A DNA stretch of 64,000 nucleotides from assembly GCA_949358305.1 (NCBI GenBank), contig OX442321.1, positions 558,001 to 622,000 of the forward strand. The letters are read 5' to 3'. The position numbers and the translations under genes were made by a program. A model generated the notes under the pieces. The model was not told the origin of the DNA, did no database searches, and saw only the letters and a program-made list of their open reading frames with translations. Positions 1 to 11,790 of the stretch are shown in pieces (position 1 is the first letter of the stretch; the number at the start of each line of letters is the position of its first letter). Source of the DNA: Strigamia acuminata (taxonomy: Eukaryota; Arthropoda; Chilopoda; Geophilomorpha; Linotaeniidae).

Positions 1-2874
1 CAGCAGCAGCAGCAGGCCGTATACGCGAAAAAAGTGTTTTCCCACCTGCGCAACTGCCACGCGGAACAAAACCGACTCATCCAGTGTCTCCCGGGTGACG
101 AAGACGAACTTTTCCCGATAGAGGACTATTATTCGCCCGTTTTCATCCAAGATGTGAAAAACCAACAGGTTGAGCTAAGTGACATTATAAAAGACGAGAG
201 AAAAATACATATAGCGGGAGATGCCGGCAGCGGCAAAAGCACACTCATCAAGAAGATGTGCTACGATTGGGGGATGAACGTCAACAGTTATTTGAAAGAG
301 TTTCGATTGGTTTTCAATATTCCTTTGCGATCTGTGGGCGAGAAAACCATCCAAAAATTCGTCTTCAATTTAATCGAGGTTGACGAGTTTGATGAAAATT
401 GTGCGCGCAAGTTGTTGAATGAATATGAGGAGGAAACGTTGTTTTTTCTCGACGGCTTGGACGAAATTGCAAATGTCGGGCCAATGTTGGCCGCCATCTT
501 TCAAAGCTATCCGGACGCGACGTTCGTGATCACCTCGAGATTTGCGTGGGATCAGAAAATCCTTTTAAAGCAGAAATTCAAAAGGTGCCTTAGATTGGAC
601 GGTTTCACGGACGAAGGTGTTGAAATATTCCGGGGGAAATATTTTCGAAACATCCCCAACTCGAGATTGTACGTGGAAAAATTGATCAAATCGGACGACG
701 CATGCGCGAAAAAATGTATCGAGAATTTCAAATGTCCGTTGTTCTTGCATTTGTTTTGTTATTGTTTTAAATTCTCGCAGCGCAAGGAGCCGCTCAAAGT
801 CACACAATTGTACGAAGAAATGTTCGATATTTTACGCCAAAAAAGCGAGGAAAGACACCAAGTTTCGATCAGCAAAGATGATTTAAATTCCTCGCTGATA
901 TCGTTTGGTAAAATCGCTTTAAAAGCACTAAAGGATTCCATTTTGTTGGACCAGGACGATGTGGTCGATCAGCTGGTTATTAAATTGGGTTTTTTACGCG
1001 AAGACTCCATTTTGAATTCTAACAACCGAATCGAAAAGAAATTCCAACCGATTCATCAAACATTTTTGGAGTTTTTGGCCGCTTTTTACATGAAACATCT
1101 TTTGTTGACAAATTTATCCGAATTTGAAGAAATAATCGCATCTTTGCCCGAAAGACTGATCAACTCCAAAAGATCGGCAACCGGAAGTGGAATTTCTCTT
1201 TTTATCATATTTTTATGCGGGTTGCTGGGTGAAAACGCGTATTTATTTTTCCGAGTGATGGATTCGAAAATGTGCGGTCGTTTTAAGAGCATGGAAAAGT
1301 TTTCGTTGCTCGTGTGGCACGCCGGCGATGGCGAGCTATCGAAGAATATCGAGTACCTCAGTCAGTCGCAGCGATTGCAGCACACTTGTCTGTACGATTT
1401 TTTTAAGAAATCGTACGACAACTTTTCAAATATCACTTGGAATATTATTTCCAATTCCTTGAAGCATCCGGAATGTCGTTTAAATAAATTACACTTAGAC
1501 GAGGGCAGTTTGAATAAATTTGAGAAATTTGCTAAGTTAGTCGTGAAAACGTTATCGGAGAACAAATCGATAACCGAATTGGAGTTGATAAAAGACGGGC
1601 GAGGATCGTTCGCCAAAGACGTTTACGAGGGCGTTCTTTCGCGAAGTTTCGGGTATTTTATAGAAATTGTTAATTCGATGCCTTTGCTCACTACAATCAG
1701 CGTCAATCAGGATATATTTATTGATAAAATATCCGTTCACGATGAATTTTTCGCTAAGTTTATGGCGGCCATTAAAAAACATCGATTGGTGAAATTATCG
1801 ATATCGACTACTCCAGTCCTATCGGACGTGTGCGATAGTTTTATCGATGGTAATAATGCGAACGTGAGCAATACTAACGCCTCTCTGCCGAGTAAAAAGG
1901 ATCGCAAGAAAATTCGGCCGACGTTGACCGATGAACATTTTAAGTTATTTGTGCAAAATTGTCATTTAGGGTTAGACGAATTGCATTTATCGCGTTTGCG
2001 CATCGCGGCCGATACGGCTAAAAATCTAAGCCCGAATCGATTTTTGGGTCTGCGCGTGTTGAAACTTCCGTTTTTAAAATGTGGAACGGATTTAGGCTTT
2101 ATTTTTCGTTTGCTTTCGGAAGAAAGTTGCAGATTGGAGCATTTGGATTTGTCCAAATACGAATTCGAGAGCGACGAAGAAGTTGCAAGATTATTCGATG
2201 CTGTCAAAACGAATAAGTCGTTAAAATATTTGAATTTGGCGCAGGCGCAGACGCACAAAGATGAAAATGCTTTGCGCTGCTTGTGCGATTGTTTGACGCA
2301 CAACCAAACGTTGGGGCATTTACATGTATCGTTCGACAATTTTACTGTCAACGAGAAGGGAATGGAGGAATTCCTAAATGCCTGTCTCTCCTCCCGATCC
2401 CGATTAAAAGAATTACATTTATCCGGTTGGACGTTCGAAATCACTAAATTGCAAATGTTTGTCGACATTGCCAAAATGGCGACCGAATTCAGCAGCTTAG
2501 AGAAGATCTGTTTGAAAGGCGTCAAGTTGGATTTTCATTCCGACTACGATTTCGACGTTGACTTGGTGGTTAGTTTTTTCAACAATTTAATCAATTGTCC
2601 CCAGTTGCAACTTGTGGATGGTAGAGAATGCGTCTTCCGTTATGAATTGGAAGAAAGACCGGAAGTTGGTCGTTCAGACAGTGGTTATAATTCTTCCTTC
2701 GATTCTTTTGAGTTACCGGCATTTGAGGCACCGGCACCGATTGTCCGGAAACCAAAAGAGATTCAATTCAGTGAGATAAGGGATCAACTGAAATGTAATC
2801 AAAGTGTGAAAATTATTTGTTCCAATCAAGAATGGAATGATTACAGATATGGACAAAAGCCTAGTTTACAATAG
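1..2874 (+). CDS. NACHT-LRR (NLR-like) receptor, 5' end outside window
   Basis: The frame is open from base 1 and begins inside a CAG run (five Gln codons), so the true start lies upstream; the first usable start in the window is a GTG at 34, which is probably not the start. Counting from base 34, the P-loop GDAGSGKST is at residues 62-70, Walker B (FFLDGLDEI) at about 137-145, and a sensor-like TFVITSRF at about 163-170. Leucine-rich repeats of the form LxxLxLS fill roughly residues 480-880 (LEHLDLSKYEF, LKYLNLAQA, LKELHLSGW). A Ser-rich tail (SDSGYNSSFDSF) ends the protein. NACHT ATPases with LRRs are STAND switches, usually immune sensors; that role is inferred here. The visible 2.87 kb has no intron. 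The N-terminal effector domain is not in the window. The TAG stop lies on a transposon junction. Confidence 0.85.
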   Translation, partial: QQQQQAVYAKKVFSHLRNCHAEQNRLIQCLPGDEDELFPIEDYYSPVFIQDVKNQQVELSDIIKDERKIHIAGDAGSGKSTLIKKMCYDWGMNVNSYLKEFRLVFNIPLRSVGEKTIQKFVFNLIEVDEFDENCARKLLNEYEEETLFFLDGLDEIANVGPMLAAIFQSYPDATFVITSRFAWDQKILLKQKFKRCLRLDGFTDEGVEIFRGKYFRNIPNSRLYVEKLIKSDDACAKKCIENFKCPLFLHLFCYCFKFSQRKEPLKVTQLYEEMFDILRQKSEERHQVSISKDDLNSSLISFGKIALKALKDSILLDQDDVVDQLVIKLGFLREDSILNSNNRIEKKFQPIHQTFLEFLAAFYMKHLLLTNLSEFEEIIASLPERLINSKRSATGSGISLFIIFLCGLLGENAYLFFRVMDSKMCGRFKSMEKFSLLVWHAGDGELSKNIEYLSQSQRLQHTCLYDFFKKSYDNFSNITWNIISNSLKHPECRLNKLHLDEGSLNKFEKFAKLVVKTLSENKSITELELIKDGRGSFAKDVYEGVLSRSFGYFIEIVNSMPLLTTISVNQDIFIDKISVHDEFFAKFMAAIKKHRLVKLSISTTPVLSDVCDSFIDGNNANVSNTNASLPSKKDRKKIRPTLTDEHFKLFVQNCHLGLDELHLSRLRIAADTAKNLSPNRFLGLRVLKLPFLKCGTDLGFIFRLLSEESCRLEHLDLSKYEFESDEEVARLFDAVKTNKSLKYLNLAQAQTHKDENALRCLCDCLTHNQTLGHLHVSFDNFTVNEKGMEEFLNACLSSRSRLKELHLSGWTFEITKLQMFVDIAKMATEFSSLEKICLKGVKLDFHSDYDFDVDLVVSFFNNLINCPQLQLVDGRECVFRYELEERPEVGRSDSGYNSSFDSFELPAFEAPAPIVRKPKEIQFSEIRDQLKCNQSVKIICSNQEWNDYRYGQKPSLQ

Positions 2875-3306
2875 GCGCATTCGAAAAGTCATTTGCACTA
2901 AACGGCCAGTGCAACTGGTAGTGTAAATTTTAAGTTAAACAACCCAATTTTCGAGTTTAAAAATAAATTTTAGTGTAAATTTCAGTGTAAATTCAAGTGT
3001 AAATAAATTAGCCCAAATGCAGTCGAACATCGGCCACATTCAATCGCACAAAAGCGGCCGAATACCGGCCGCATTCGATCGCACAAATGTAAATTGTTGC
3101 AACCGATCTAACGAAAATCCAAGATGGCTACCAGCAAGACCGGATTTGAACGAGAAAAATCGTTGAACGGAGATTTAAACGTGGCTTGCAGGTCGTTTCT
3201 GTTGAAACAGTTTACACGTCATATACACGAATTAATTCGTGTAAATGTCGTGTGACAACGAGTGTAAACACATTTACACTCGTTTTGATGACTTTTCGAA
3301 TGCACC
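2874..3306. mobile_element. 433-bp TA-flanked MITE abutting the NLR stop codon
   Basis: The ends are imperfect inverted repeats: GGCGCATTCGAAAAGTCAT on the left, and the reverse complement of ATGACTTTTCGAATGCACC on the right. A TA dinucleotide flanks each end (2872-2873 and 3307-3308), the target duplication of Tc1/mariner-type elements. Inside are repeats of AGTGTAAAT and CGGCCGCATTC, and a perfect hairpin (ACGAGTGTAAA/TTTACACTCGT) at about 3260-3285. There is no coding capacity, so it is non-autonomous. Confidence 0.8.
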
Positions 3307-3308
3307 TA

Positions 3309-4141
3309 ATGGTGCGAATCGTTGAACTCCAGATAATCGATTGCGCGATATTTTGCACGTAAATTGTTAAGAAAAAAGTGAATTGAAAATTTTTAAAGAA
3401 ATATCTTACGGTATATTACTTTTTTATGTCAGTGGCACACATCACGTTGTTCAGTAGTTTTTTACAAACCTGATGACGTAAATCAGCCACTTATCAATGT
3501 TTAAACTGAAAATGATGTGGTACTGGGGGAGATGCAATCGCGAGGAATATTATTACTATAGTTTGTTGATATTGTATGGAGAAATGGTTGTGTATGAAAG
3601 ATGTTCACAGAATGTTCAAATATATTCTCATTTCAAATTCTGAACACTTTGAAAAGTTCCAATAACAGATATTTTATAAATGTTTTATGGATATGAAGTA
3701 TGAACTATGAAAATTAGTTGTCAAAATGATGAATTTGTACAAGTTGATCATGATTATAACAATAAAAATTGTATTTACTTGACTATTGAACTCATCTGTT
3801 TCACCCAGAACGGCATGAGCCGATTTTAGCATCTGTATGATCCCAGGCAAAAACGTGATGATTGACATTCCTGGACTCCAGTCAGACGCAATTACAAAGG
3901 GATACCTCAAGAAGATTTACAACATCAATATCTAAGTTTTAGATGACAATTGGAACGTCATGATAGTGTCACCATAAATAAATAAATTAATGAATAGATA
4001 GATAGATAAATGAAACGGTGACAATTGAATTTTTACTTGGAAATTTTATTTTGTTATCTCGATTACATCCTAGCTGATAAGGGAATTAAGCGATAACGGA
4101 AACCGATGTGGTTTTGTTTTCTCTGTCTACTTCGCTTGAAA
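3309..4141. other. Intergenic, upstream of the cadherin gene
   Basis: AT-rich sequence that should include the cadherin promoter. A minus-strand open stretch at about 3783-3910 encodes a segment with DWSPGMSI and GIIQML that faintly recalls the C-terminal half of a ubiquitin-conjugating E2. It is short and isolated, so no gene is called. Confidence 0.4.
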
Positions 4142-7100
4142 ATGAAGGCAAATGTCAATTTCACATTCATTACAACAGTTTTACTCTACTTGAACATCGT
4201 TTCGGTGATCGGACAAGGTAATGGCATCGCGTTACGTGTGGAAATTGAATTACTTGATGATTAATTGTGCGTTGTTCAATTTGTTTGCCCAGATCAACTG
4301 GAATTTGTAGATAAACAAACTGCACCTTTTAAAATCCCGGAAGATACCACGGAAGGTAAAGCATTTTCATTAGGAAAACAAATTATTATTGAAATTGAAA
4401 TTGTTGCGGCAAATTGTACAGGCACGACAATTCTCACGGTGAATGCGACAGGCGGGTCGGGAGAATTAAGTTACACCGTCTTGCCCGAAGGACCGGTAGA
4501 AGTACGAAAGGTCGATCGGAATTCAGTCGATATTTTATTGAAACAAAAACTGATGCACAATAAGGTGCGCGTGCGAATTAATTAGTTAATCGATTAATTT
4601 CAAATCAATTAATATTTTTTGGAAATTTACGTCTTAATTTCAGATTCTTACTTTTGTGTGCTACGTCGAAGACGAACAACAGAACGTAAAATAACGTAAA
4701 TGTTTGAACGGATTGAGGGATAATAATATATTTTTGTATTGAATTTTTAGCGAATCCAACGTACTTTTCATTTTAGTCCCACGGACGTGAACGACCATGA
4801 TCCAGTTTTCGGCGAATACAATGCAACGATAGAAATAAAAGAGGTATCGTAGTGAGGTACTAGTAGATGGAAATTGAATTAATTTTGCGGTTTTCAGAAT
4901 GAATATCCAGAAAACAAATTAGCATTTGCGTTAAAGGCCACGGACACGGCAGACAGCAATTTATTCGGAACTCGCGGAATTGTTTTTGAATTAAAGGTTG
5001 TTTGTTTAGTTAAAACATATTTAAAAACAATAACGACGTTAATTATTTCAGGACGCACTCCTCTACGATACAATCTTCACTACTACGAGTGAAATTATCG
5101 GGAATGAAGCGATCTTTAGTGTTTACATGAAAGAACAATTCGATTTTGAAAAGGCCGTAATGTATCGCTTGACCGTCACAGCATTCGTAAGAATTTTTTA
5201 AACTTGTAACTTGTTTATATTGTATACATTTTATTATTTTAATTATTTAGGATAATAAAAAAATGGAACCGTATAAAGAAGCTTCCGCGACGATTGTAAT
5301 TAACGTGCAAGATGTGGACGATAACGGTCCGGTGTTCACCAAAATCCCGTCCTTCACGAAATTAGATGAAAACACCGCGGAGGTATTATTCATATCTCGT
5401 GTGCGCGCTTTTTGATTCGTTATGACATTGTTTTTAGGGTGTAAAAGTGTTTGACATTAGAGCGGAAGATGGAGATCGAAATGTACAAAATCCAATTAAG
5501 TACAGCATCACGAAAGGAAACTACGAGAACGCATTCAGAATTGACGAAGCAACGGGGTCCGTTTATGTCGTCAAAAGCCTCGATCGCGAGACAATGCAAG
5601 ACGCCGAAATTATTTTGGAAATAAAGGTAGACTTAAAAAGCTCATTAATGATAATAATACCGGAATTATTGTTGTTTTAAATCCAGGCCGAAGAAGATAA
5701 TCTTCAAATCCGCAATTCAACAAGCGTCAACTGCACAATCTCGATTCAAGACGTGAACGACGAAGCGCCAGAGTTTAAAAACCAAAAATATTTCGGCAAA
5801 ATCGCGGAAAACTCGTTTGGAAATACGGCGGTCGATTTAGACGGATTCAATTACATTCAAGTCTCCGACCTAGATCAGGTGAATTATACGATTTAAAAAA
5901 AAATTAATTTTTTTTAAAATTTTACACATTTCAGAGCAAAAATGCCGCGTTCAATGTGAGGGTAACGACTCACAACGATTTGTTTCAATTGGTGCCGTCG
6001 GAAGGAATAAGCGAAGCATATTTAAGTCTTCGTTTGACGAATTCAGCCAAATTAGATTTCGAACTTCTACAAGCCGATAATCCATTAATTGTGACGGTAT
6101 AACGATTTTCCCGCTTTATCGAGTGAAATTCGCCATATTTGTTTGAAACAGATGGAGGCCGTGGATACGAACGACAACACCTTAAAGAGTCACGCGACTG
6201 TGGCGGTGACGATTCTAGATGAGAACGATTTAACTCCACAATTCGAACACCCGACTTACAAGGCGAGGGTGATTGAAAATTCACCAATTAGTACGCTTGT
6301 TTTGACAGTTTCGGCGACCGATGATGACACCGGTGTTTACGGCACCGCGGGAATCCAATATTTCATCGATGGCAACGTGTGAGTAAACGAGTGTGAAATG
6401 ATCGCTCGAGTTGATTCGCTTCATATTCGCAGGCCGTTTGCAGTCGTTGATCCGTCAAATGGAGAAATCTCAGTCTCTGGTCCGTTAGATCGGGAAACGA
6501 CCCCGGTTTACACGTTTACAGTCGTTGCCAGGGATAATGATGGAACTGGCAGATCCAGCAGCGTTCAAGTGGTCATCGAAATTGATGATTACAATGATAA
6601 CGCTCCGAAGTTTACGCAAACGGTTTACAAAGTCGCGGTGGAGGAGAACAAAAACGAATTTCTGCCGCCATTCCACATCAAAGTAATGATCGTGCACGAA
6701 TAAATGTTTTTTTCGTTCTTATATTTTATTGTTTTTATTTATTCTAGGCCGAGGACGCCGATCTCGGGGACAACGGAAAGGTCGTCTACAGAATAAAAGA
6801 AATTATTCCGGATCCCAGATCCAACATTTTAAAATTAGACAACGATTATTTTCATTTAACATCACCCGGGCCCGACAAGGACGTTCAGTTGATGATTTCC
6901 GACGCCAGCAGAATGGATTACGAACAATTGTGCAAAGGTGTTCCCAAGACGTGCTCGCTCGACGTTGTAATCGAAGCCGCCGATCAAGGAACCCCGCCCG
7001 AAACAACGCAAAAAACCGTACAAGTGTTGTTAATTGTAAATCAAATTCCATCCATTATTTTTATTTTCACTTTTACTTGATTTTTAATTCCTTTTTCCAT

Positions 7101-10100
7101 TTTTCCAGGACATGAACGACGAAATCCCGACATTTACTAAAGAAAAATTCACGGTCGAGCTGCTAGAAACCGCCACGAGCGGCACTCCGGTGGAAACAGT
7201 TTCCGCGATTGACGCAGACGTGTCGGAAAATTTCCGCAAGCTTAAATACCAATTTACGGGCGACGGGTCCACCGAGGCGTTTCACATTGACACGACGAGC
7301 GGCGCGATCACGGTGGGCGCACGGGCCAATTTAGATCTCGGCACCAACACGACCAATTCTCTGCTCTTGTCCGTCATAGCGAACGACGGCATTTATCGCG
7401 AGGTCAACAACGTCTGCGAAATCCACGTGACCATCAAGGATGTCAACAACAAACGCCCGTATTTCACGGAAAATTCGTACGAGACGAATATTCTCGAAAG
7501 TGCCGCCGTTTCCGACCAACTGTCGCTTCAATTGTCGGCCAAAGACTCCGATGAAGACCACGAACTGCGTTACTCGTTCGGAAACATCAAAGCGTTTTCG
7601 CCCGACGACAGAGAATTTGCCGACAAAACCTACGTGGATAAATTGTTCGCCATCGACGCGAATTCGGGATCAATATCTGTCGCCTCGGAACTGGATCGCG
7701 AAACTGTGCACAAATTAATCGTAACTTTGATCGTCACCGACATGAAAACGGTGAAAGGAGAAAAGAGCGCAACCGGTAAGTTTATCCATTTCGTCGCCAG
7801 GTTTTTTTTTTCGGATTAATTTTGAATTTGCACAGCGCCACTCACGATATTCATCGACGATGTCAACGACAACGATCCCGTGTTCGGCAGAAAAGAATAC
7901 AAGGGGTTCGTGGATGAAAACAGCCCGACTGGAACGGAAATTCGACCCGTAGTAACGGCCGTGGACAGTGACGTGCACCTAACGCCCCCAACGTTTAGTC
8001 TCGCCGGCGACGAGAAACATTTTCAAATCTCGAGCGACGGTTTGATCACGGTCGCTTCCAACATCGATCGCGAAGAGTTTTTGTCTTTCGATCTCACCGT
8101 CGTCGCAACTGACGACGGGCAACCACCACGCTCGAGTTCGGTCGTTTATCGAGTAGAAGTCGTCGATGTTAACGATAACGAACCCGAGTTTGATCCAGAT
8201 ACGTACGCAAAATCCATCAGCGAAGGCGCGAGTGTCGATACGCTCGTGCTACAAGTGACGGCCACCGACAAGGACACCGGAAAAGTTTATTACGCGTTCG
8301 ATAAGGCTGAAGATCTCGGCTATTTGAGAATTGACGAGAATACGGTTTGAATTATGCGTGGTTTTTGTGAATTTTTATTGGAATTATTTCTTTTTGCGCA
8401 GGGAGAAATTTTTGTCGCGTCGACGTTGGACCGAGACGCCGGAACGACGAGTCTGAAATTGAGAGTGTTGGCGCGCGACAGCGCCGTCAAAACGTTGAAT
8501 ACTCAAACGGGAACTGCAACTGTAAAAAAAATTCATTTTTGTTATATATTTACCGACGAAATGTTTGTCTTTAGGTTATCGTGACGCTTTTGGACGAGAA
8601 CGACAATTCGCCGGTCATAATACCTCACAGCAAGCGCTACGAAGTGAATGAAGTTCACTCACTGCCCCACAACGTGGTCGTGATCCGCGGCACCGATCCT
8701 GACGAAGGGGTAAACGGACAGATAATTTTTAGTCTCGCCGACAACAACACCGATGAAGTCAAAGGTAGTTTAGTTTTTAAAAAAATATTTTTATTGGAAT
8801 AATTATTAATTTTTTTTAAAGATTTTTTTGACATCGAGCCGTTGGCGGATGACGAAAACGCCGCCATGTTGTTCGTAAAGAAGTCTCTTGAACACAAAGT
8901 TCAAGATTTTGAAATTATAGTGACGGCTAAGGATAAAGGAACGGTCGGTCGAACGACTCAAAAAGTGGAAATTATTAAAGTTCGCGTGCTCGATGCTAAT
9001 AATAATGATCCAGTTATCCATTATCCTAAAACGGACGACAAAATAGGGGCTAAGGAGGTAAATAAAGGCAAAAATGCATCAAAATTTATTAATTAATTTA
9101 TTAAAATGATGGAAATTTAGGATTTAGCCGTTGGAGGAAAAGTTTTCGAAATCAAAGCCACCGACGACGATGTCGCCGAGGATAACAAACGACTCGTTTA
9201 TTACATTAAACCGCCGCTTACGGACATTTTTGAAGTCGACGACGCGGGAATTGTCACTTTACTTAGGAAATTTAATCGAGAGAAGACTGCATTTTACAGG
9301 GCATGTAAAAAGTCATTTTTTGCTTTATTTCTTATTTCAAAATTGATTTATCATCAGTTGGACTTGGAGGTTTGTGACTTTGGAAAACCAGACCGGAAAT
9401 GCACACTCGGCAAAGCTAACATCGTAGTACAGAGTGTACACGACAAGGAACCTTATTTTAAACAACCTACGGTAATGAAATATTTTGATTTTTAAATATT
9501 TAATTTAATTCGGTTTAATTTGATAGCAAACGTTGCAATTCCGCGAAGAAACTGAACCGGGAAAAGAATCCAAAACGATTGACGAGGCTGTGGACGATGA
9601 TAATAATTTTATAAATGTTCCAAAAGATTTCTTAAAAGAGGAGGTATCAATGCCGATTTGTTACTTCATCATCCCTGTCGGTAAAGCTAAAATTTAATCC
9701 AAATTTGCACTTATTGCGCCAGTTTTTAATAATTAATTAATTAATTATTAGGTGACGGTGTAAAAGCGTTTAAGTTGGGTCTTAAAGACAGAAAGCTGCA
9801 AAATACAATCAGTTTGGACCACGAAGAAACCAAAAAATTTGTATTATACATCAAGGCGACGAACGATTGTGAGAATATGCCGTCTATGAACGTCGATAAA
9901 GAGAATTTGGAGAAAAACTATTTGACTTTGACGATCGAAGTGCTCGACGTGAACGACAATCCGCCGAAATTTACTCAAAGAGTGTTCGGAGGTGGAATAG
10001 TAGACAATTCAGCCACGACCGATCACGTTCTGAAATTAGAAGTAACGCAGAAAAAGAAGAGAAAAAGATTAAATATTTACTAGATGGTGTTTTGATTTGA

Positions 10101-11632
10101 CTCTAGGCCAACGATACGGACGAGGGAGAAAATGCTCGACTTGGATTTTACATTGACAGCGATATTTCCGTCGAAGGCGAAAACATGGCCGCGGACGGAA
10201 ATAAAAACGAATGGTTTAGCGTGGACGAGGAAACGGGTGTGCTCAGATCGAATCATCAGTTCGGCGAAACCGTGAAGGGATACGTTGAATTTCGAGTCAA
10301 AGTCAACAACACGAAAGATTTAGAAGAGTCGAAATTTAACCACACTTACGACACGGCTTCGGTCAAGGTGTAAAGTCGTACATCGACTCTTGGAAATGTA
10401 ATTTTTATTAATTTGATTTATTTTTCGTTTTTGTCAGATTTATATACTTCGGAACGATCAGAAATCGAGTTTTGTTTTTCGCAAATCCGTCGCTGAATTC
10501 CAGAAGTTTAAAGATGCGTTTACGACGTAAATTAATATTTTAATTTTTGTTTATTGAATAATAAATAAAAAATCGTTGTGGCAGGACATTATCGAATTTA
10601 ACTGGCACGAATGCGTATATCAACGCAATCAGGTCTTACATCGATCCAAATACGGGTATGACGAGACCAGAATGGTAATAATTTCGTTCCTTTAATTTAT
10701 ATCGATATTTGTATGTTTATTTTAATTCAGGTGTACCGTTTCCGTTCACTACGTTGACGAGGCCAACAACGTCATGAACCCGACTAAAATAGAAGAGTAA
10801 AATATTGGAATTTAAATTGAATTGAAATGATTAATTTAATTTGCTTTTAGTGGGTTGCATTCGGGTTTCAAAGCGCTGGATCAATTGGCCAAGGAATTTG
10901 ACTTTAAGGAAGTCGATGTATGTATTTTATTTGGATTTTTAACTTTTGAATTTTTTTTTGAAAATAGTTTTTAATTTCAGAGAAAAAGCGACACTTTGAA
11001 TAGCGAACTTAACCCAGTCACGACGTCCATTTACGCCGTTTGCGCCGCTCTCATACTTTTATTGACGGCTTTCTTGTCATTATACTGCAATCGCGTGTCA
11101 AAATTAAAACTTCAATTGAAAGCTTCCAATCTATCGACCTATTGTAAGAACTCGATAAATAACGATCGAATTTTAATTTTTTTAAATTTGATATTTTTCA
11201 GCACAAGCGAATCGTAAACAAAGCATGGCGCCTGAAATGCCCACCACGAATTTACACGCTAAAGCGGCGTAAGTTTGCGATTAACTCCAAAAAATGAATT
11301 GTTTTTAAATTGTAACCACTTTCCAACTTTATAGCTCGAATCCGATCTACGATATCGACGAAGTGATGTTAAAAGAAACCCAAGATACATTAAGGTACGT
11401 ACAAAGTTAATTAACTAATTAAAATGATTAATTTCTAATTAATTTCGTTAGTATCGCGAGTGAAGGAAGTTTAGTAAACAACCAAACTGACTTCGAGGGC
11501 GGCGTAAACAATCGCGGCTTCGTCGGTCTTTTAGAGAACATTTTCGGCGACGAACCTGTACTCGTCGACACAAATTCCAAATCAAATGACAATTTCTCTT
11601 TTTCAAAACACGGCGATTCAATCATGCTTTAA
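4142..11632 (+). CDS. Large single-pass cadherin, CDH23/protocadherin-15-like
   Basis: I place 31 exons: 4142-4217, 4293-4564, 4644-4685, 4751-4843, 4898-4996, 5052-5186, 5251-5382, 5438-5626, 5687-5878, 5935-6096, 6152-6378, 6433-6682, 6748-7035, 7109-7775, 7836-8344, 8402-8521, 8575-8764, 8822-9057, 9121-9300, 9358-9471, 9527-9680, 9752-10041, 10107-10367, 10438-10526, 10585-10674, 10731-10796, 10851-10917, 10981-11143, 11202-11268, 11335-11394 and 11452-11632. Exon 1 encodes a signal peptide (MKANVNFTFITTVLLYLN). About 13 calcium-linker motifs (DVNDNDPVF, VDVNDNEPEF, LDENDNSPVI, LDVNDNPPKF) mark about 14 EC repeats. A membrane-adjacent domain follows (YILRNDQKSSFVF; VHYVDEANNVMNP; LDQLAKEFDF), as in CDH23 and PCDH15, then one transmembrane helix at about 11017-11085 and a short tail with SNPIYDIDE. 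The likely role is calcium-dependent adhesion at the cell surface. The 19th intron (9301-9357) has a GC donor. Confidence 0.85.
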
Positions 11633-11790
11633 AAATAGATATGTTTATTGCTCTAAAAATGTACAAACTAAATGAATCAATTTTATACAAATTTATTTCT
11701 GATAATTTTTTTGATTAACTATGTCTCGATATCCACTCTTGTATCAAATAGTGCGCGAGTGGGCCCGGCGGTGGCACCAATAAATGATTT
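11633..11790. other. Overlapping 3' ends of convergent genes
   Basis: The cadherin stop (11632) and the Nudix stop (11715) are only 82 bp apart. The next AATAAA for the cadherin lies at about 11780, inside the Nudix coding exon. An AATAAA on the minus strand at about 11644 would serve the Nudix gene. If these signals are used, the two mRNAs overlap antisense by about 135 nt. Confidence 0.45.

Noticed and set aside
1962-2525. 187-residue minus-strand open frame
   Set aside because: Antisense to the LRR region, with no protein-like motifs.
3674-3910. Ubiquitin-conjugating enzyme remnant on the minus strand
   Set aside because: Only a faint W.P...I...L pattern over about 25 residues. No catalytic cysteine region or flanking exons.
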